Positions 44,936 to 57,011 of a DNA stretch of 64,000 nucleotides are shown piece after piece. The stretch's first letter is position 1, and the number at the start of each line of letters is the position of its first letter. Source of the DNA: Gibbula magus (Eukaryota > Mollusca > Gastropoda > Trochida > Trochidae); the NCBI GenBank assembly GCA_936450465.1, contig OW388305.1, positions 37,457,187 through 37,521,186 on the forward strand, given 5' to 3'. The position numbers and the translations under genes were made by a program. The notes under the pieces are model-generated. The model was given only the letters and a program-made list of their open reading frames with translations. It searched no databases and was not told the DNA's origin.

Positions 44936-45632
44936 GACATATCCAGACAACGATATCACGTTGAATAGACCTTGGCAGAATACTACTTGTACTTTAATTT
45001 TCTTTCGCAATTAGGTAACAATTTTATCATTTACCATATATGTATCATTATCTAATTTCAAAATCAATTTCGAACTGTAAGATTTGATATATTGCAAGAC
45101 AACATTTAAGAGCATTTCAAGAATATCACATGAACAGTTTGAGGTATCAAGCGAGTGATAGAACTATCAAATTGAAATAACATTACCATCTGCTGCAGCT
45201 CATGTTTCTTTCCCAATGATTTGACAATGATATTGCTGTGTTCCAGCACTGTCTGCAGACAAGAAAGTACAATATTCAAAAAGCAATTTTTCTGAATTTC
45301 TTTATTTAAAAAACACATCTTAAAACTATCTCTCATCTAAAAGGGGAATTAGCTCATACTCCAGAATATTGTTTTCTTCACAATCTAGAATTGACATTAG
45401 AAATCTTGCTTTTCGAAAACAGTAATTTGTGCACTTGAAAGTATAACATGATGATATTTGAAGCAGCGGCTTGTGACATTTTACAGTCTTGATGGAGCAA
45501 AATACCAAGCAGTGACACACGATACTGGCGCCAGAGCATTTCCCCTGATTGTTATAGTCACCTTAAGACCTTAACTGATGTGAAGACTGTAATTACAAAC
45601 ATAACAACTATGTTATCAGTGCTAACAATGTA
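44936..45632. other. AT-rich stretch without recognisable features
   Basis: Two minus-strand frames of 64-76 codons; no similarity recognised. Confidence 0.4.
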
Positions 45633-45667
45633 GTGAGTTGAGTTGAGTTGAGTTGGAGTTGAGTTGA
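45633..45667. repeat. (GAGTT)n microsatellite
   Basis: About six GAGTT units directly next to a truncated SINE-A, on the head side. Confidence 0.85.
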
Positions 45668-45896
45668 GCAACTCTGTCTGCAGTAGAGAACTGTTCTACA
45701 CGCAGTAAGGTTTGGGTACAATGCTACACTGAATTTCAGTGAAGTACCTCCCATGGTTCGCTAGTTCCAGCCGATGCTCGCAGGTTTCACTACAGTGCAT
45801 AGCCACATGGTGTTGCGGGCTGTCTCCCTGCCATAAAACTTGCAGACGTGATATAAGTGAAATACTTTTGAAAGCGGCGTTAAACACCAAATCACC
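45668..45896 (+). mobile_element. SINE-A copy 11, plus strand, 5'-truncated
   Basis: Begins at 'GCAACTCTGTCTGCAGTAG', just after the missing tRNA-like head, and runs to 'GAAAGCGGCGTTAAACACC' and 'AAATCACCTTG'. It breaks at nearly the same point as copies 5 and 7. Confidence 0.85.
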
Positions 45897-46467
45897 TTGT
45901 ACTGAACATTAGTACACACACAACAAAAGTGCTACAAGGCAGAATTTATACTTTCAGCCACAGATCCCAGAAGAGCAAGAATAACTGTCCCCCATGGACT
46001 TGGATGAAAGGATATAATGAATAAGGCAGAAAAAAATTATTTAGCTGTTTTATGAAATCACCCATCATGATTTTGTATGTAAAAGTATATTATTGAGAAT
46101 CTTTCTCCATAATAAATGTCGCCCAATTTACTGACAAACTAAAACAACAGTGAAAAACTATAATCTTTTCATTCAAATCTTGCATTCCTGCATTATTCAT
46201 TTACACCAGACCAAAATTACTTTTTGCCTGCCTTTACAGTGGAAACTGTCTAAACCGACATCCACCATGACCGAGCTAAAATGCCATTTTAGACAGGTAT
46301 AAAATAGCCAGATGAGGTACGGTCTCTTTCTAACATGACTAAACCCAGAGAGTTAATCTTTTCATATTACCCATTATCACTAAAATGTTTTGTTTCCGAA
46401 GTTTTCTTCAAATAGCCTTCTGTTTTTAAACAAATTGTCTGAAACAGTTTGTGGGGCGATTTGATAT
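45897..46467. other. No recognisable feature
   Basis: Anonymous AT-rich sequence. Confidence 0.4.
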
Positions 46468-46471
46468 TTAA

Positions 46472-46906
46472 AAGATCGAGGGTTCTATCAGGGTATTTTT
46501 TGTGAAAACGAAATTCGAGAGGATATCCCCGTTTACACATATATGCTATTAATACATGATTAAAACACAGTCAAATTGAAAGATATTACTGAAGTTAATA
46601 CTTTGGCGACTTTACATTTCACAACTTGATAAAAACAAGCACACATTTGTTGAAAAATCAAAACAATGGAATTGAAGCCATTCGTCGGCGCTGCGAGCGG
46701 GGAAAACTTCGCTACGGCCTAACAGCATATTGTTTATTGGTTTTATGATACATTATGTGTTAATATGTAAATATTCTATCAGTGTATATGTGTTATTATT
46801 ACAAAAAAATCAAAATTGAGTTAAATATAGCGTGTTTTCATTTCGCGAAATGCCAAGAAACCAAGGTGGCGGATACTGCCGACAGATCGGCGATAGAACT
46901 TTCCCT
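46472..46906 (+). mobile_element. M3 MITE copy 4 (435 bp, TTAA TSD)
   Basis: TTAA at 46,468-46,471 and 46,907-46,910. Left terminus 'AAGATCGAGGGTTCTATCAG'; right read inward AGGGAAAGTTCTATCGCCG. The interior has 'GCGAGCGGGGAAAACTTCGC' and 'TACGGCCTAACAGC'. The 63-codon minus frame begins in it. Confidence 0.83.
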
Positions 46907-46910
46907 TTAA

Positions 46911-47770
46911 CTGCTTGTTCTTTTTAGAAGGCCTAGGATGAGACTCATAATTTTTGATAACTGAACTTTTTTTAAAGCAAATGTTAATTCCTTGAAATAT
47001 CAATGCAGTCATGAGCTAGTCCAAAGAGGATTAATTAATCAAGACACATATATTGTGAACCGGGATTTGGGGGTGACCCGATATGCCAGTTTCTAATCCC
47101 TGACTAGTTAACGAATGAACGAATTGTGAACATTAATTGAGACTGGTCATCTAGCTTTGCCTGGGGCTTTTGTTGACCTCTTTGAGCTGATCACACTTGT
47201 GCCGGATAAGACAGTTTGATTGACAGTGTTGGCACTGTAAAGTAGTGCTGCATTATGGAATAGACAGGAATTAGATTATTTTTTTTTTTTTTTAATAATC
47301 ATAAATTGCAGTAAAACATGGGGACCAAATGTTGATGCCAGTATTGACAAAATACTGGATTAGACAGGTGCCAGTTTTGACACTTTCCACTATAGACATT
47401 TTGCCCCCAACATCCATAAAACAAGCAGCTAATATTGTCTGGTCTTAAATATAAAACATTTGAGTAATATGACACCACAAATGTATCAGGGAGCTTAATA
47501 ATAAAACTATGATAAAGTTACTCAGCAGAACATTCTTACACTTAATAATATTGTACGTTACACTGAGTGTTACAATAATGGAACAAATCAACAACAACCT
47601 TTCAAGAGCTAGTCTAACAAGTGTTACAATGGTGTAAGAAGAGTGTAACGATGTAATCACAAGAGAATAATTGTATTCAGTGTGTAACAGTGTTACTCAA
47701 TGCATCCGAAATAGACCAGTAGCGGCTGTTATTCATGTGGTGTCGATATTCCATTCTGCTCTGCTCTCTG
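46911..47770. other. Anonymous, with GTGTTAC-rich segment
   Basis: Between 47,530 and 47,700 the strings GTTACAC, GTGTTAC and GTGTAAC recur in both orientations, possibly an eroded inverted repeat. A T run lies at 47,279-47,293. Confidence 0.35.
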
Positions 47771-48205
47771 ATGTAATCGAGAAAGTATCAAACAGAGAGA
47801 AGATGAAACTGAATTACAACGTACGTATTAAACAGAGAGAAAATTAATCTGAATTACAACGCACGTATTAAACTGTGAGAAAATTAATCTGTATTACAAC
47901 GTACGTATTAAACAGAGAGAAAATTAATCTGAATTACAGCGTACGTATGAAACGGAGAGAAAATGGATCTGAGTTACAATGTTTGTATTAAATGGAGAGG
48001 AAATTAATTTGAATTACAACATACGTATTAAACAGAGAGAACATTAGTCTGAATTACAACGTACATATGAAACGGAGAGAAAATGGATCGGAATTACAAC
48101 ATATGTATCAAACAGAGAGAAAAGGAATCTGAATTACAATGTAAATATCAAACGGAGAGAATATGAATGGGAATTTCAATGTACATATCAAACGGAAAGA
48201 AGATG
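47771..48205. repeat. 40-bp minisatellite, about 10 copies
   Basis: Units of 'GAATTACAACGTACGTATTA' followed by 'AACAGAGAGAAAATTAATCT', exactly 40 bp apart from 47,821 onward, diverging towards the right. It is unrelated in sequence to the 40-bp array at 24.5 kb. Confidence 0.93.
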
Positions 48206-49140
48206 AATGTTAGTAAGAACCAGGTCAGTCAGTGAATCTGAAGTTTCAATATTTCCAAAGAATCGACTACCACCAAGACACTGGCAATATCAGTCAATAC
48301 CAGAAGCAACTCTCAGCGGCTTGATTGAAGAACTCTTTTTATGTCTGTCCTCCCTATTGTTTGCTGTTTGGAGGAGTCAATTACTTACACACACCTTGTA
48401 GGAAATGCTCATTAATTAGTAAGACAAGTTTCTTATTCACACAATAGCTGTCCAGAAAGAGACAATGTATGTATGTTACAAAATTAACATGTAACATATA
48501 CCTTTGTCCTGATAGTCAGAAGATATACCAGAAGAAAAGTGCTGATTGCTCAAATATAATTGAAGCTATCGATATACAATTGAATTAACTACTTGCCCAT
48601 CTTTGAAATGTTTCAAAGCAAATTTGAAGACACGTCTTATCCAGAGAGACATTGAATTTGTTATCATTTGTTATCATTGACTTGACAGCCCTTTGAGCAT
48701 ATGACCTGTGGATAAGGCTCTATACAAATAGTCATATTTTTAATATTTTTATTTATTTATAAATTTATTTATTTAATCAATTTATTTATTTATATCAATG
48801 ATACATATGATGGATGATTAGTTACATATTGGACAAAATCTATGAAGGTTTTTCATACCATATGCCCAGTGATAGTGAACCGTTTCTCATCTTAAAGATT
48901 TTGTAACGTAAAGAATCTATGCATTTGATTGTGGTATGGTGGCAGCTATCGTAAACATGTCATTGGGTTGCCGCAATGTCAACCCATTCAGAGAATTCTG
49001 AGAATCCGCAATCTAATTGTCCATTATATCCAAATTTCATACATTGTATGTGTTTCAGGTCAGGTTGTTTGATAATATTCAAATTCCTAGACAAGATTGT
49101 GTATGTAAGTGGTTGGTGTGGACTTGTGTGGTTCTAGTGA
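48206..49140. other. No recognisable feature
   Basis: Includes an ATTT-rich run near 48,740-48,800. Confidence 0.4.
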
Positions 49141-49149
49141 TTTCTTTGA

Positions 49150-49431
49150 GGTAAGGTGAGTTGGGGTTTAACGCCACTTTCAAGATATATATATCACAGC
49201 TACTAGTATTATTGCAGGGAGAAACCCTGCAACGCCATGGTAGCAATGCATTGCGGTGAAACCTGTGAGCTGGAACTAGCAAACCATGGGTGGTACTACG
49301 CTAAAATTCAGTGTAGCATTGCACCCAAACCTTACTGCGTGTAGAAAAGTTTTCTACTGCAGACAAAGTTGCTGTGCTCCTGGCGGGATTCGAACTCAAA
49401 CTCTTGATCCGAAGTCGAACGAGTTTACCAC
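49150..49431 (-). mobile_element. SINE-A copy 12, 9-bp TSD
   Basis: TTTCTTTGA at 49,141-49,149 and 49,432-49,440 flanks the element. Body and B box (GAGTTCGAATCC) are present. The head ends at 'GTGGTAAACTCG', so the outer A-box part is missing although the target duplication is intact, which indicates 5' truncation at insertion. Confidence 0.85.
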
Positions 49432-49606
49432 TTTCTTTGATTTAAAATGTCAACGATATTGTAAATATTAATCACTTCTAAAATTGGAACCATTTATTAA
49501 ATACAAATTCCTTCGAACAAATCTTGAAAGATTTCCAAATAAATTTTAAAACGGCTTGGTGAAAGTTGTACTCTCATTCCTGAAAACTTTTAAAACTAAG
49601 AGTTAA

Positions 49607-49952
49607 AGGGGCAGTACCACGTTTTTTGAAATTTTATTTCTGCAAATTTCCGATTTATAATGATAGTTTATGTCATTTATATTTACTTTAGAGGGTAAAA
49701 CATCTTATAACACAAAAAAATTATCCGTAAAGGAAATAACGGTGTTGCGTATAAAACATATATAGCATCGCGGTCATTTTATTGTGAACACATTTTATTA
49801 TTTCGAATGACAAAAATGATTACCATGGCTTTAAGGAACCATGTACACTCATTTTTTAACTTGATTTACTATTGCTGTTTTACTATTGGTGACATTATTT
49901 TTCAAGCACATTGCATCAACTTATTTCAACGAGAAAACGTGCTACTGCCCCT
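49607..49952 (+). mobile_element. M1 MITE copy 4 (346 bp, TTAA TSD)
   Basis: TTAA at 49,603-49,606 and 49,953-49,956. Termini AGGGGCAGTACCACG and AGGGGCAGTAGCACG. Interior as in copy 1. Confidence 0.85.
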
Positions 49953-49956
49953 TTAA

Positions 49957-51587
49957 AGCACTTCAGTCGAAATTGCAAGCTGAGGTTGTTTCTTCTCATG
50001 TTTCATTGATATTGACTCTGAATGTCAATCGTTCTAAATATCTAAAAGACTAAAGTAAAGCCTTGTTCATTCATAGAATAATGAAATGTCACATATCTCG
50101 CAAATCTTTGTCTCATCTTCTTCCTGGAAGTTGTTTTAAATATGATAAATATTTCCTGAACATTTTTGAAACTGCATTTAAGAGTGAAAGCTCTCCAATC
50201 TTAATTGCAAGCTCAATTGGTTTATTCTCCTGTTTAATTGATATTTACTCAAAATGTCAATTATCAAAAATATCTTTATTTCGGAACATTGGTTTTTAAT
50301 TTGCAATGAGTTATCATTTCTGTAAATTTTCATCAAATCAACTTCTAAAATTAAGGTTTCTGAACCACATTATCCATCCATATATCTTAAGCAGATCATA
50401 TTCAATTTTTAATATGAAAACAATTAAAGCCATTGATTTTTAAATAAGGTTGTTTATCAGTGGATGCAAATAATCTATAACCCTATTTCTAGAGGGTGCT
50501 TAAGAAATAATTGATGTAAGATGAACACAAGTTAATAGCTTTAGTAGGCTGAGAGAAAAATGTATTTATATTCTTTTCTATAAGATGAACTTGCATACAG
50601 AAATGTCATTTAATTGAAAGTATAATTTCCAAGATTTTACTTAAATAGAAAATATATTTCTCAATATGAATCTATATTTTGATGACAAGTTAAAAATGTA
50701 TAAATAGACCTTTAAGTAGTGTTCTTATCTTCAATAAAATGACAATGATGAAAATTGAATTTAATGAAATATTTGTATATTTGATAAACTGAATTGAAAT
50801 ATTTGAAATTGAGTTATTTTTGGAGCTTTGTTTCCAGAAATGACATTTTATTTTGTTATCAAATATATATATATCAATAACTTTGTGTATATATTCACAT
50901 ATATGAATTATTTGAAACAAGCGAGTTAAAAGTTGCGAACATTAATTCTAAAAGTTGCCCTCTTAAATGAAGCTGATAAAAATAAGTTGAAAATCAAACT
51001 TGATATTTGAATTCAAATGAAATGAATCTTTCAGGAGTTAATTAAATGTCCATAATTTTATTTTGTTAAAATTAAAACATCTGATTGGATGTTGAAGCAA
51101 GTTTAATTAGGACAAATTAGAAATTTGAATGGAATACAAAAACCAATTTGATGCAGATATAACATACATTTGTTCACATAATAAATCAATTATCAAACAT
51201 TATAAGTAATATATACAAAATGGATATTGTAATTTTCATGACAATAATCATTAAAGAAATTACTGGCTTTTATTAACTTATTTTCTTTAGATAGGTATGC
51301 CAGACACTGCAATGTTAATAATTGAATATAAATTGTCTTATTATCAGCAAAAGGATGAATTCAAATGAATTTATTTAAATTTTATATAGAGTATCACTTC
51401 ATAAGATTATCAAACTCAAAGAAAATAAAAGTGAGAGAAGTCTGAATCAATAAAAAATGAAAGTAATTTGCATTGACCATACAATTTCACAAAGAATCAA
51501 AAATATAAATTTCTAAACAATTAAGATAATCAATGAAGAAGATAATCATTGTGTGAAGACTCTGATATTAAAAATGATAATTTAAAC
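49957..51587. other. AT-rich stretch without recognisable features
   Basis: Only short frames. 'TTCATTGATATTGACTCTGAATGTCAATCG' type sequence near 50,005 is repeated loosely near 50,235. Confidence 0.4.
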
Positions 51588-51832
51588 AATTTAGCTTAGT
51601 TGGTAGATTTAGTGTCTCATCACCTGAAAGACCGGGGTTTGATTCCCGGCCATGTCATAACAATAGGTGTTAAAATGTGGGAGTTGTTGCTTCCTTGCTT
51701 AGCGCTCAGCATTATAAGGATAGAACAACGTATTAACTGGCGCTATGTGGCTGCAGGTGAAAAATGCACAAACCAAATTAACAATGTACACTGTATTGCA
51801 ATAAAGAGTTATTATTATTATTATAAAAAGTT
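51588..51832 (+). mobile_element. SINE-C (tRNA-derived)
   Basis: A box 'TTAGCTTAGTTGGTAGA' and B box 'GGGGTTTGATTCCCGGC' lie about 45 bp apart. A body with 'GTTAAAATGTGGGAGTTG' follows, then an end 'TGCAATAAAGAGTTATTATT' with an ATT tail. Single copy in this window. The 149-codon frame starting here runs through the element. Confidence 0.75.
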
Positions 51833-52353
51833 TGACAAACCTTTGATGACAAGTTTTGAATACTGCAAGATCATCACAACCGCCAAAGCACACCAAAATA
51901 ATCCAAAGGAACAACACAGTAAAGCCAAGCGGTTTGCTCGAACACATTTCCTTAAACAAGCAGGTAAGATAGAATGTTTCTTCAGCGTGGCTACCGTAGT
52001 AACAGTCATACTTCCCTCGAGGCCAGTCACAGAGCACGTAGAGAAATAAAAAACATTACACAAGTTAGTCAATTGTTATGACTGAAAATGACAGTCGCCG
52101 TTAACGAGACCATACACCGGGTGAGACAACTGAGGATTCCTGCTGCTAACCAATGACCATCCACCACAAGAGAAGACCATAACAAGAATGCAACATATTC
52201 CGTATCCGACACAAGTACGGTTGTTTGACCATCGACAGTGGCTATTTCCTTCAGCGGCCAATTGACGATGAACGAACTAACGCAGGATGAAACTCAGGCA
52301 GCGCTAGCTATGGAAAAATCAATAGGACACTCAAGGGGTGTCAGCATTACTCT
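51833..52353. other. Anonymous sequence upstream of the 93-bp array
   Basis: Looks less AT-rich than average, with several 60-110-codon frames on both strands overlapping each other. No recognised domain. Confidence 0.35.
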
Positions 52354-53700
52354 ATGAGCTTCTTCACCTGGCTAGGACACTGCAACAATCAGGATATCAT
52401 ACCTATAGTTGGTCCTGTGGGTGAAGTGTGTTCCCAGTTTGAATCTTACAGAAACTTCACCTGGCTAGGACACTGCAACAATCAGGATATCATACCTATA
52501 GTTGGTCCTGTGGGTGAAGTGTGTTCCCAGTTTGAATCTTACAGAAACTTCACCTGGCTAGGACACTGCAACAATCAGGATATCATACCTATAGTTGGTC
52601 CTGTGGGTGAAGTGTGTTCCCAGTTTGAATCTTACAGAAACTTCACCTGGCTAGGACACTGCAACAATCAGGATATCATACCTATAGTTGGTCCTGTGGG
52701 TGAAGTGTGTTCCCAGTTTGAATCTTACAGAAACTTCACCTGGCTAGGACACTGCAACAATCAGGATATCATACCTATAGTTGGTCCTGTGGGTGAAGTG
52801 TGTTCCCAGTTTGAATCTTACAGAAACTTCACCTGGCTAGGACACTGCAACAATCAGGATATCATACCTATAGTTGGTCCTGTGGGTGAAGTGTAGTCCC
52901 AGTTTGAATCTTACATAAACTTCACCTGGCTAGGACACTGCAACAATCAGGATATCATACCTATAGTTGGTCCTGTGGGTGAAGTGTGTTCCCAGTTTGA
53001 ATCTTACAGAAACTTCACCTGGCTAGGACACTGCAACAATCAGGATATCATACCTATAGTTGGTCCTGTGGGTGAAATGTGTTCCCAGGTTGAATCTTAC
53101 AGAAACTTCACCTGGCTAGGACACTGCAACAATCAGGATATCATACCTATAGTTGGTCCTGTGGGTGAAATGTGTTCCCAGGTTGAATCTTACAGAAACT
53201 TCACCTGGCTAGGACACTGCAACAATCAGGATATCATACCTATAGTTGGTACTGTGGGTGAAGTGTGTTCCCAGGTTGAATCTTACATAAACTTCACCTG
53301 GCTAGGACACTGCAACAATCAGGATATCATACCTATAGTTGGTCCTGTGGGTGAAGTGTGTTCCCAGTTTGAATCTTACATAAACTTCACCTGGCTAGGA
53401 CACTGCAACAATCAGGATATCATACCTATAGTTGGTACTGTGGGTGAAGTGTGTTCCCAGGTTGAATCTTACATAAACTTCACCTGGCTAGGACACTGCA
53501 ACAATCAGGATATCATACCTATAGTTGGTCCTGTGGGTGAAGTGTGTTCCCAGTTTGAATCTTACATAAACTTCACCTGGCTAGGACACTGCAACAATCA
53601 GGATATCATACCTATAGTTGGTCCTGTGGGTGAAGTGTATTCTGAGTTTGAATCTTACAGAGAATTAGAATTCATCCAAAGAGAAGATACATGGAACTAA
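52354..53700 (+). repeat. 93-bp tandem array, 14 copies, open in one frame except one stop
   Basis: Copies start (at TTCACCTGG) every 93 bp from 52,363 to 53,572. The period is 31 codons, so one frame stays open and encodes a peptide with NFTWLGHCNNQDIIPIVG and GEVCSQFESYR as its two halves. A TAG at 52,894-52,896 in the sixth copy splits it into frames of 180 and 241 codons. Within the array the variable sites (F/V, R/I, P/T, V/M, C/stop) all change the amino acid, which argues against selection on a protein. No signal peptide, known domain or flanking exon is recognised. Best read as a satellite that is open by chance. Confidence 0.9.
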
Positions 53701-53740
53701 CAAGTTGTGTTTTGAATATACATGTCATCTTCTGCTGCTT

Positions 53741-54100
53741 TCAGCTAGGTACATGTCACATTCATAAGAATAGGATAGATAAAGGGATATCTCTTCAGCC
53801 AAAATTAGTTCGAATTTTCATTGACCACAATTAACCTGTCAATTGTAACAGAACTGACTTCATAAATTTCAACATCCAGGGGGGAATTTAATTGTCAAGG
53901 AGAGAGCTTCATGCTCCATCAATTAAGCAAAAGGGATATTCCTCTAGCCAAAGCTAAAGCAATCTTTTAAACCTCACCGTGAAATATGTAGGGTGCCAAT
54001 TGCAACAGGAGTGAAATTATATAATTCAACATCTAGAGGGATTTAAACTGCCCCGGGTTCTGACGTTCCCCTAACTAAGCTAAAGAGATATATTTCTGTA
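53741..54100 (-). pseudogene. Two decayed tRNA-like modules
   Basis: On the minus strand, modules ending 'CCTGGATGTTGAAATT' and 'CCTCTAGATGTT' resemble the tRNA-like relic at 55,807 ('CCCCTGGATGTC'). Each has a degraded A-box-like 'TTGCTTAATTGATGG' or 'TTTAGCTTAGTTAGG'. They look like old copies of one tRNA-derived repeat. Confidence 0.45.
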
Positions 54101-54399
54101 TGAATTATATATAATCAGTTGTGAGTTGGATAGTTTTCTCAATGCACCTGTGACCTTCTGCCTCTTTCTGCCAGATATATTTCATATTCGTAAGGACAAG
54201 ATCTGCACATTTCTGAGTGTTTGCAGAATTATCTTGATGAAGGTTCTGCCATGCAAATGTCAGTCACTTTCTGTGGGTTGAGAGGATAATAGATAACACT
54301 TCTAAAGTAAATCTTTCATAAAGGCAAAAGTGTAGAAGATATAGATCAGGTGTTTAGTTTGCTCACCTAGTATGGTCCGTACTTCTAGTTAGAAGATCC
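54101..54399. other. No recognisable feature
   Basis: Anonymous spacer before M3 copy 5. Confidence 0.35.
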
Positions 54400-54403
54400 T
54401 TAA

Positions 54404-54840
54404 AGGGACAGTTCTATCACCGATTTATAGGCAGTATCCGCCATCTTAGTTTCTCGGCATTTTGTGAAATGAAAACACACTATATATATTTAACCCAATT
54501 TTAAATTTTTGTAATAATAAAACATATCCACTAATAGAATATTTACATAATAATTAACACATTACATATAAAAAAAATAACAAACACTATGCTTTTAGGC
54601 CGTATAGCGAAGTTTTTCTACTCGTAACGCCGATGAATGGCTTCAATTCTCATTGTTTTTATTTTTCAACAAATGTGAGCTTGTCTTTATCAATTTGTGA
54701 AATATAAAGTCATAAAAGTATTAACTTCTTTAATATCTTTCAATTTTACTGTGTTATGTATTAATAGCATATATACGTGTAAACGGGAATATCCTCTTGA
54801 ATTTCATTTCCACAAAAAATACCCAGATAGAACCCTCCTT
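54404..54840 (-). mobile_element. M3 MITE copy 5 (437 bp, TTAA TSD)
   Basis: TTAA at 54,400-54,403 and 54,841-54,844. Termini AGGGACAGTTCTATCACCG and, read inward, AAGGAGGGTTCTATCTGGG. The interior has 'GGCGTTACGAGTAG' reversed and 'GCCATTCATCGGCG' reversed. The right TTAA is also the left TTAA of M1 copy 5. Confidence 0.87.
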
Positions 54841-54844
54841 TTAA

Positions 54845-55186
54845 AGGGGCAGTAGCATGTTGTTTCGCTGAAATAAGTTGTTGAAATGTATTTGAAAAAA
54901 ATTGTGACACCAATATTAAAAACAACAGATCTCTCTTCGGGAATCAAGTTCAAAATCAGTGTACATGGTTGTGTAAAGCCATGGGAATCGTTTTTGTCAT
55001 TCGAAATAATAAAATGTGTTCCCATTAAAATGGCCGCTATGCAATATTTGCTTTATACGCAATGCCGTTATTACCACTACGGATAATTGGTTTGTGTAAT
55101 ATGATGTTTTACCCTCTAAAGTAAATATAACTGACATAAACTATCACTATAAATTGGAAATTTGAAAAAGACGTGCTACTGCCCCT
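54845..55186 (-). mobile_element. M1 MITE copy 5 (342 bp, TTAA TSD)
   Basis: TTAA at 54,841-54,844 and 55,187-55,190. Termini AGGGGCAGTAGCATG and AGGGGCAGTAGCACG. It is immediately adjacent to M3 copy 5. Confidence 0.87.
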
Positions 55187-55192
55187 TTAATT

Positions 55193-55410
55193 TAGAAATA
55201 CATGCCATTTAGATAGTGTACAAATATAACATCGAGGCCCGGTGGTCGTGTGGTAAGCTGTTGGTACAATCAGTGCTGCGATAGTTGCCTTACTCTGAGG
55301 GTGTGGGTTCGAATCCCACAAGGGACTCGCCCTAAAAAAGTACAAAAATTTCTACTATTGAAGGTAGTGTTATCCCAATGTATCCAAATGTAACCATGTT
55401 ATAAGATACT
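55193..55410 (+). mobile_element. SINE-B copies in opposite orientation, fused
   Basis: 55,193-55,231 is a minus-strand SINE-B tail ('CATGCCATTTAGATAGTG'). From 55,237 a plus-strand head follows (A box region 'GTGGTCGTGTGGTAAGCTG', B box 'GTGGGTTCGAATCCCAC'), then 'AAAAAGTACAAAAATTTCTA' and 'TATCCCAATG'. It represents two insertions or one rearranged copy. Confidence 0.65.
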
Positions 55411-55620
55411 CAACATATTCAAAGTATCCAATCAAGTAAAATAATAGTACTATTGCAGATAGTGTGATTACAAATTTAATGTCTGTTAACTATCTAAAAG
55501 GCATGCATGTATTTTCTTTACACTCAACCTATGGAGCTGCGCCATATTACATCTATCAGAGGGGTACTGAAGATAAAAATAGCTGCTGGTTGCTGGACCT
55601 CATTTTTATCATTTTTATCA

Positions 55621-55770
55621 AGTTCAGGTGGCTAAATGGGTATACTTTTGGTACAGTTATTGCTGGCGGTTGGTGCTTGACTCTGAAGGTGTGGGTTCGA
55701 ATCTTGCAAGGAACTCGTTCCAAAAAAATATGATAAGTTGATATAGTGTGATATCCCAATATAACAATGA
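55621..55770 (+). mobile_element. SINE-B copy
   Basis: 'GGTGGCTAAATGGGTATAC' and 'GTGTGGGTTCGAATCTTGC' form the head, followed by 'GATATCCCAATATAACA'. The tail is not clear. Confidence 0.65.
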
Positions 55771-55806
55771 TATATTCCATGTAAAAGACTTGTGCTGCAG
55801 AAAGAT

Positions 55807-55886
55807 TAAAAGTAGACATCCAGGGGAATCAAACCAGGAACTCCAGGTCAGAGTCAGACACTCTACCAACTGAGCTAAAGGCTGGC
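55807..55886 (-). pseudogene. tRNA-like relic with intact A and B boxes
   Basis: Minus strand: 'GCCTTTAGCTCAGTTGGTAG' (A box perfect) and 'CCTGGTTTGATTCCCCTGG' (B box). The distance between them fits a tRNA, but the acceptor-stem ends do not pair well. tRNA pseudogene or SINE head. Confidence 0.55.
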
Positions 55887-55929
55887 TGAAGTTAGAAGGA
55901 ACCCTTTCATTGTGTATGGCCGGCCACAA

Positions 55930-57011
55930 GTTGAGTAACGGTTATACACTGTAGCAGTAGTGAGGTTTCAACATCCATTGCAAAATCCTATAGCACTATA
56001 ATGAGTTACATCTTTCTCAGAGAATTTCAAAATAATTTAACTTTGTTTTGAGACACACTCAATTGCGGCTGTGATATGTTGATTTTAACCATTATGACGC
56101 CACGTCAATCAGAAGCATGCGATGTTATCACACAATGTGTAACAGCATTGTAGATTTATTAAACAGCGATATTTTCAACGGGCGGTAATCAAAATCTTTA
56201 ATATCAAATAGCAGTACGTGGAAGGACTGTTTTTTATTATCATTTCTTTCAAAATTAAGGGAAAATACAGCACATTGAAGAAATGAATATAAATACTAAT
56301 ATCTTTTTTAGAAAAAGATTTCAACAAACACCAATTTCTCACAAAATGTAAACAATTCGAATCTATAAATTTTACTATTTACAAATAAACATTTGCATCA
56401 ATGTCCAACAAAATCTTACTCATTCTCTTGGCCGACCTTTATTAATTGCTCTTCGAAATACAAATTGGTTAAAACATTTCATTAATCAGGAATGCTGTTG
56501 GAGATTTATTGCCTCAAATTCTTTAAAGATTAACATCCCCAACTTGTTTCCATTCTTGGCAAACCAATTGTCATTACTCAAGATATCTGTAAACAGTAAG
56601 GCTGATTAATGTTTTAAATATAATTACCGATAATTTTAGTTTTAGATCATTCTCAAGAAGACGAATTACTTGAGGAAAGGTAATTACCGTCAAAATGATG
56701 AAATTTATCATTAAACATTTGATTATACAGAAACTTCAAAGTTATCACTGTAATACTTTGGAAACAATTAACGAACAGATTACTCCAGATGATGATTGAT
56801 GTTTTAAAACGAATAATAACAACCGGGGCATTTTTATGGAAACATATGTTCCTGTTCATACATTAATACAAATTCTGCTCATCAAAACTCGTTCCAGGCA
56901 TTACAATTCAAAACAACAGAGATGTAGAAATGATGGAGAAACATCTACAATCCCGATAAAAATAGCTTCAACAAAACAATCCAGGAATTTTCAAAGGGTT
57001 TGTCATGTGTT
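55930..57011. other. AT-rich stretch without recognisable features
   Basis: No recognised elements. Confidence 0.45.

Noticed and set aside
55807..55886. Functional tRNA gene on the minus strand
   Set aside because: Promoter boxes are good but the stem ends mismatch, and similar decayed modules nearby point to a repeat family.
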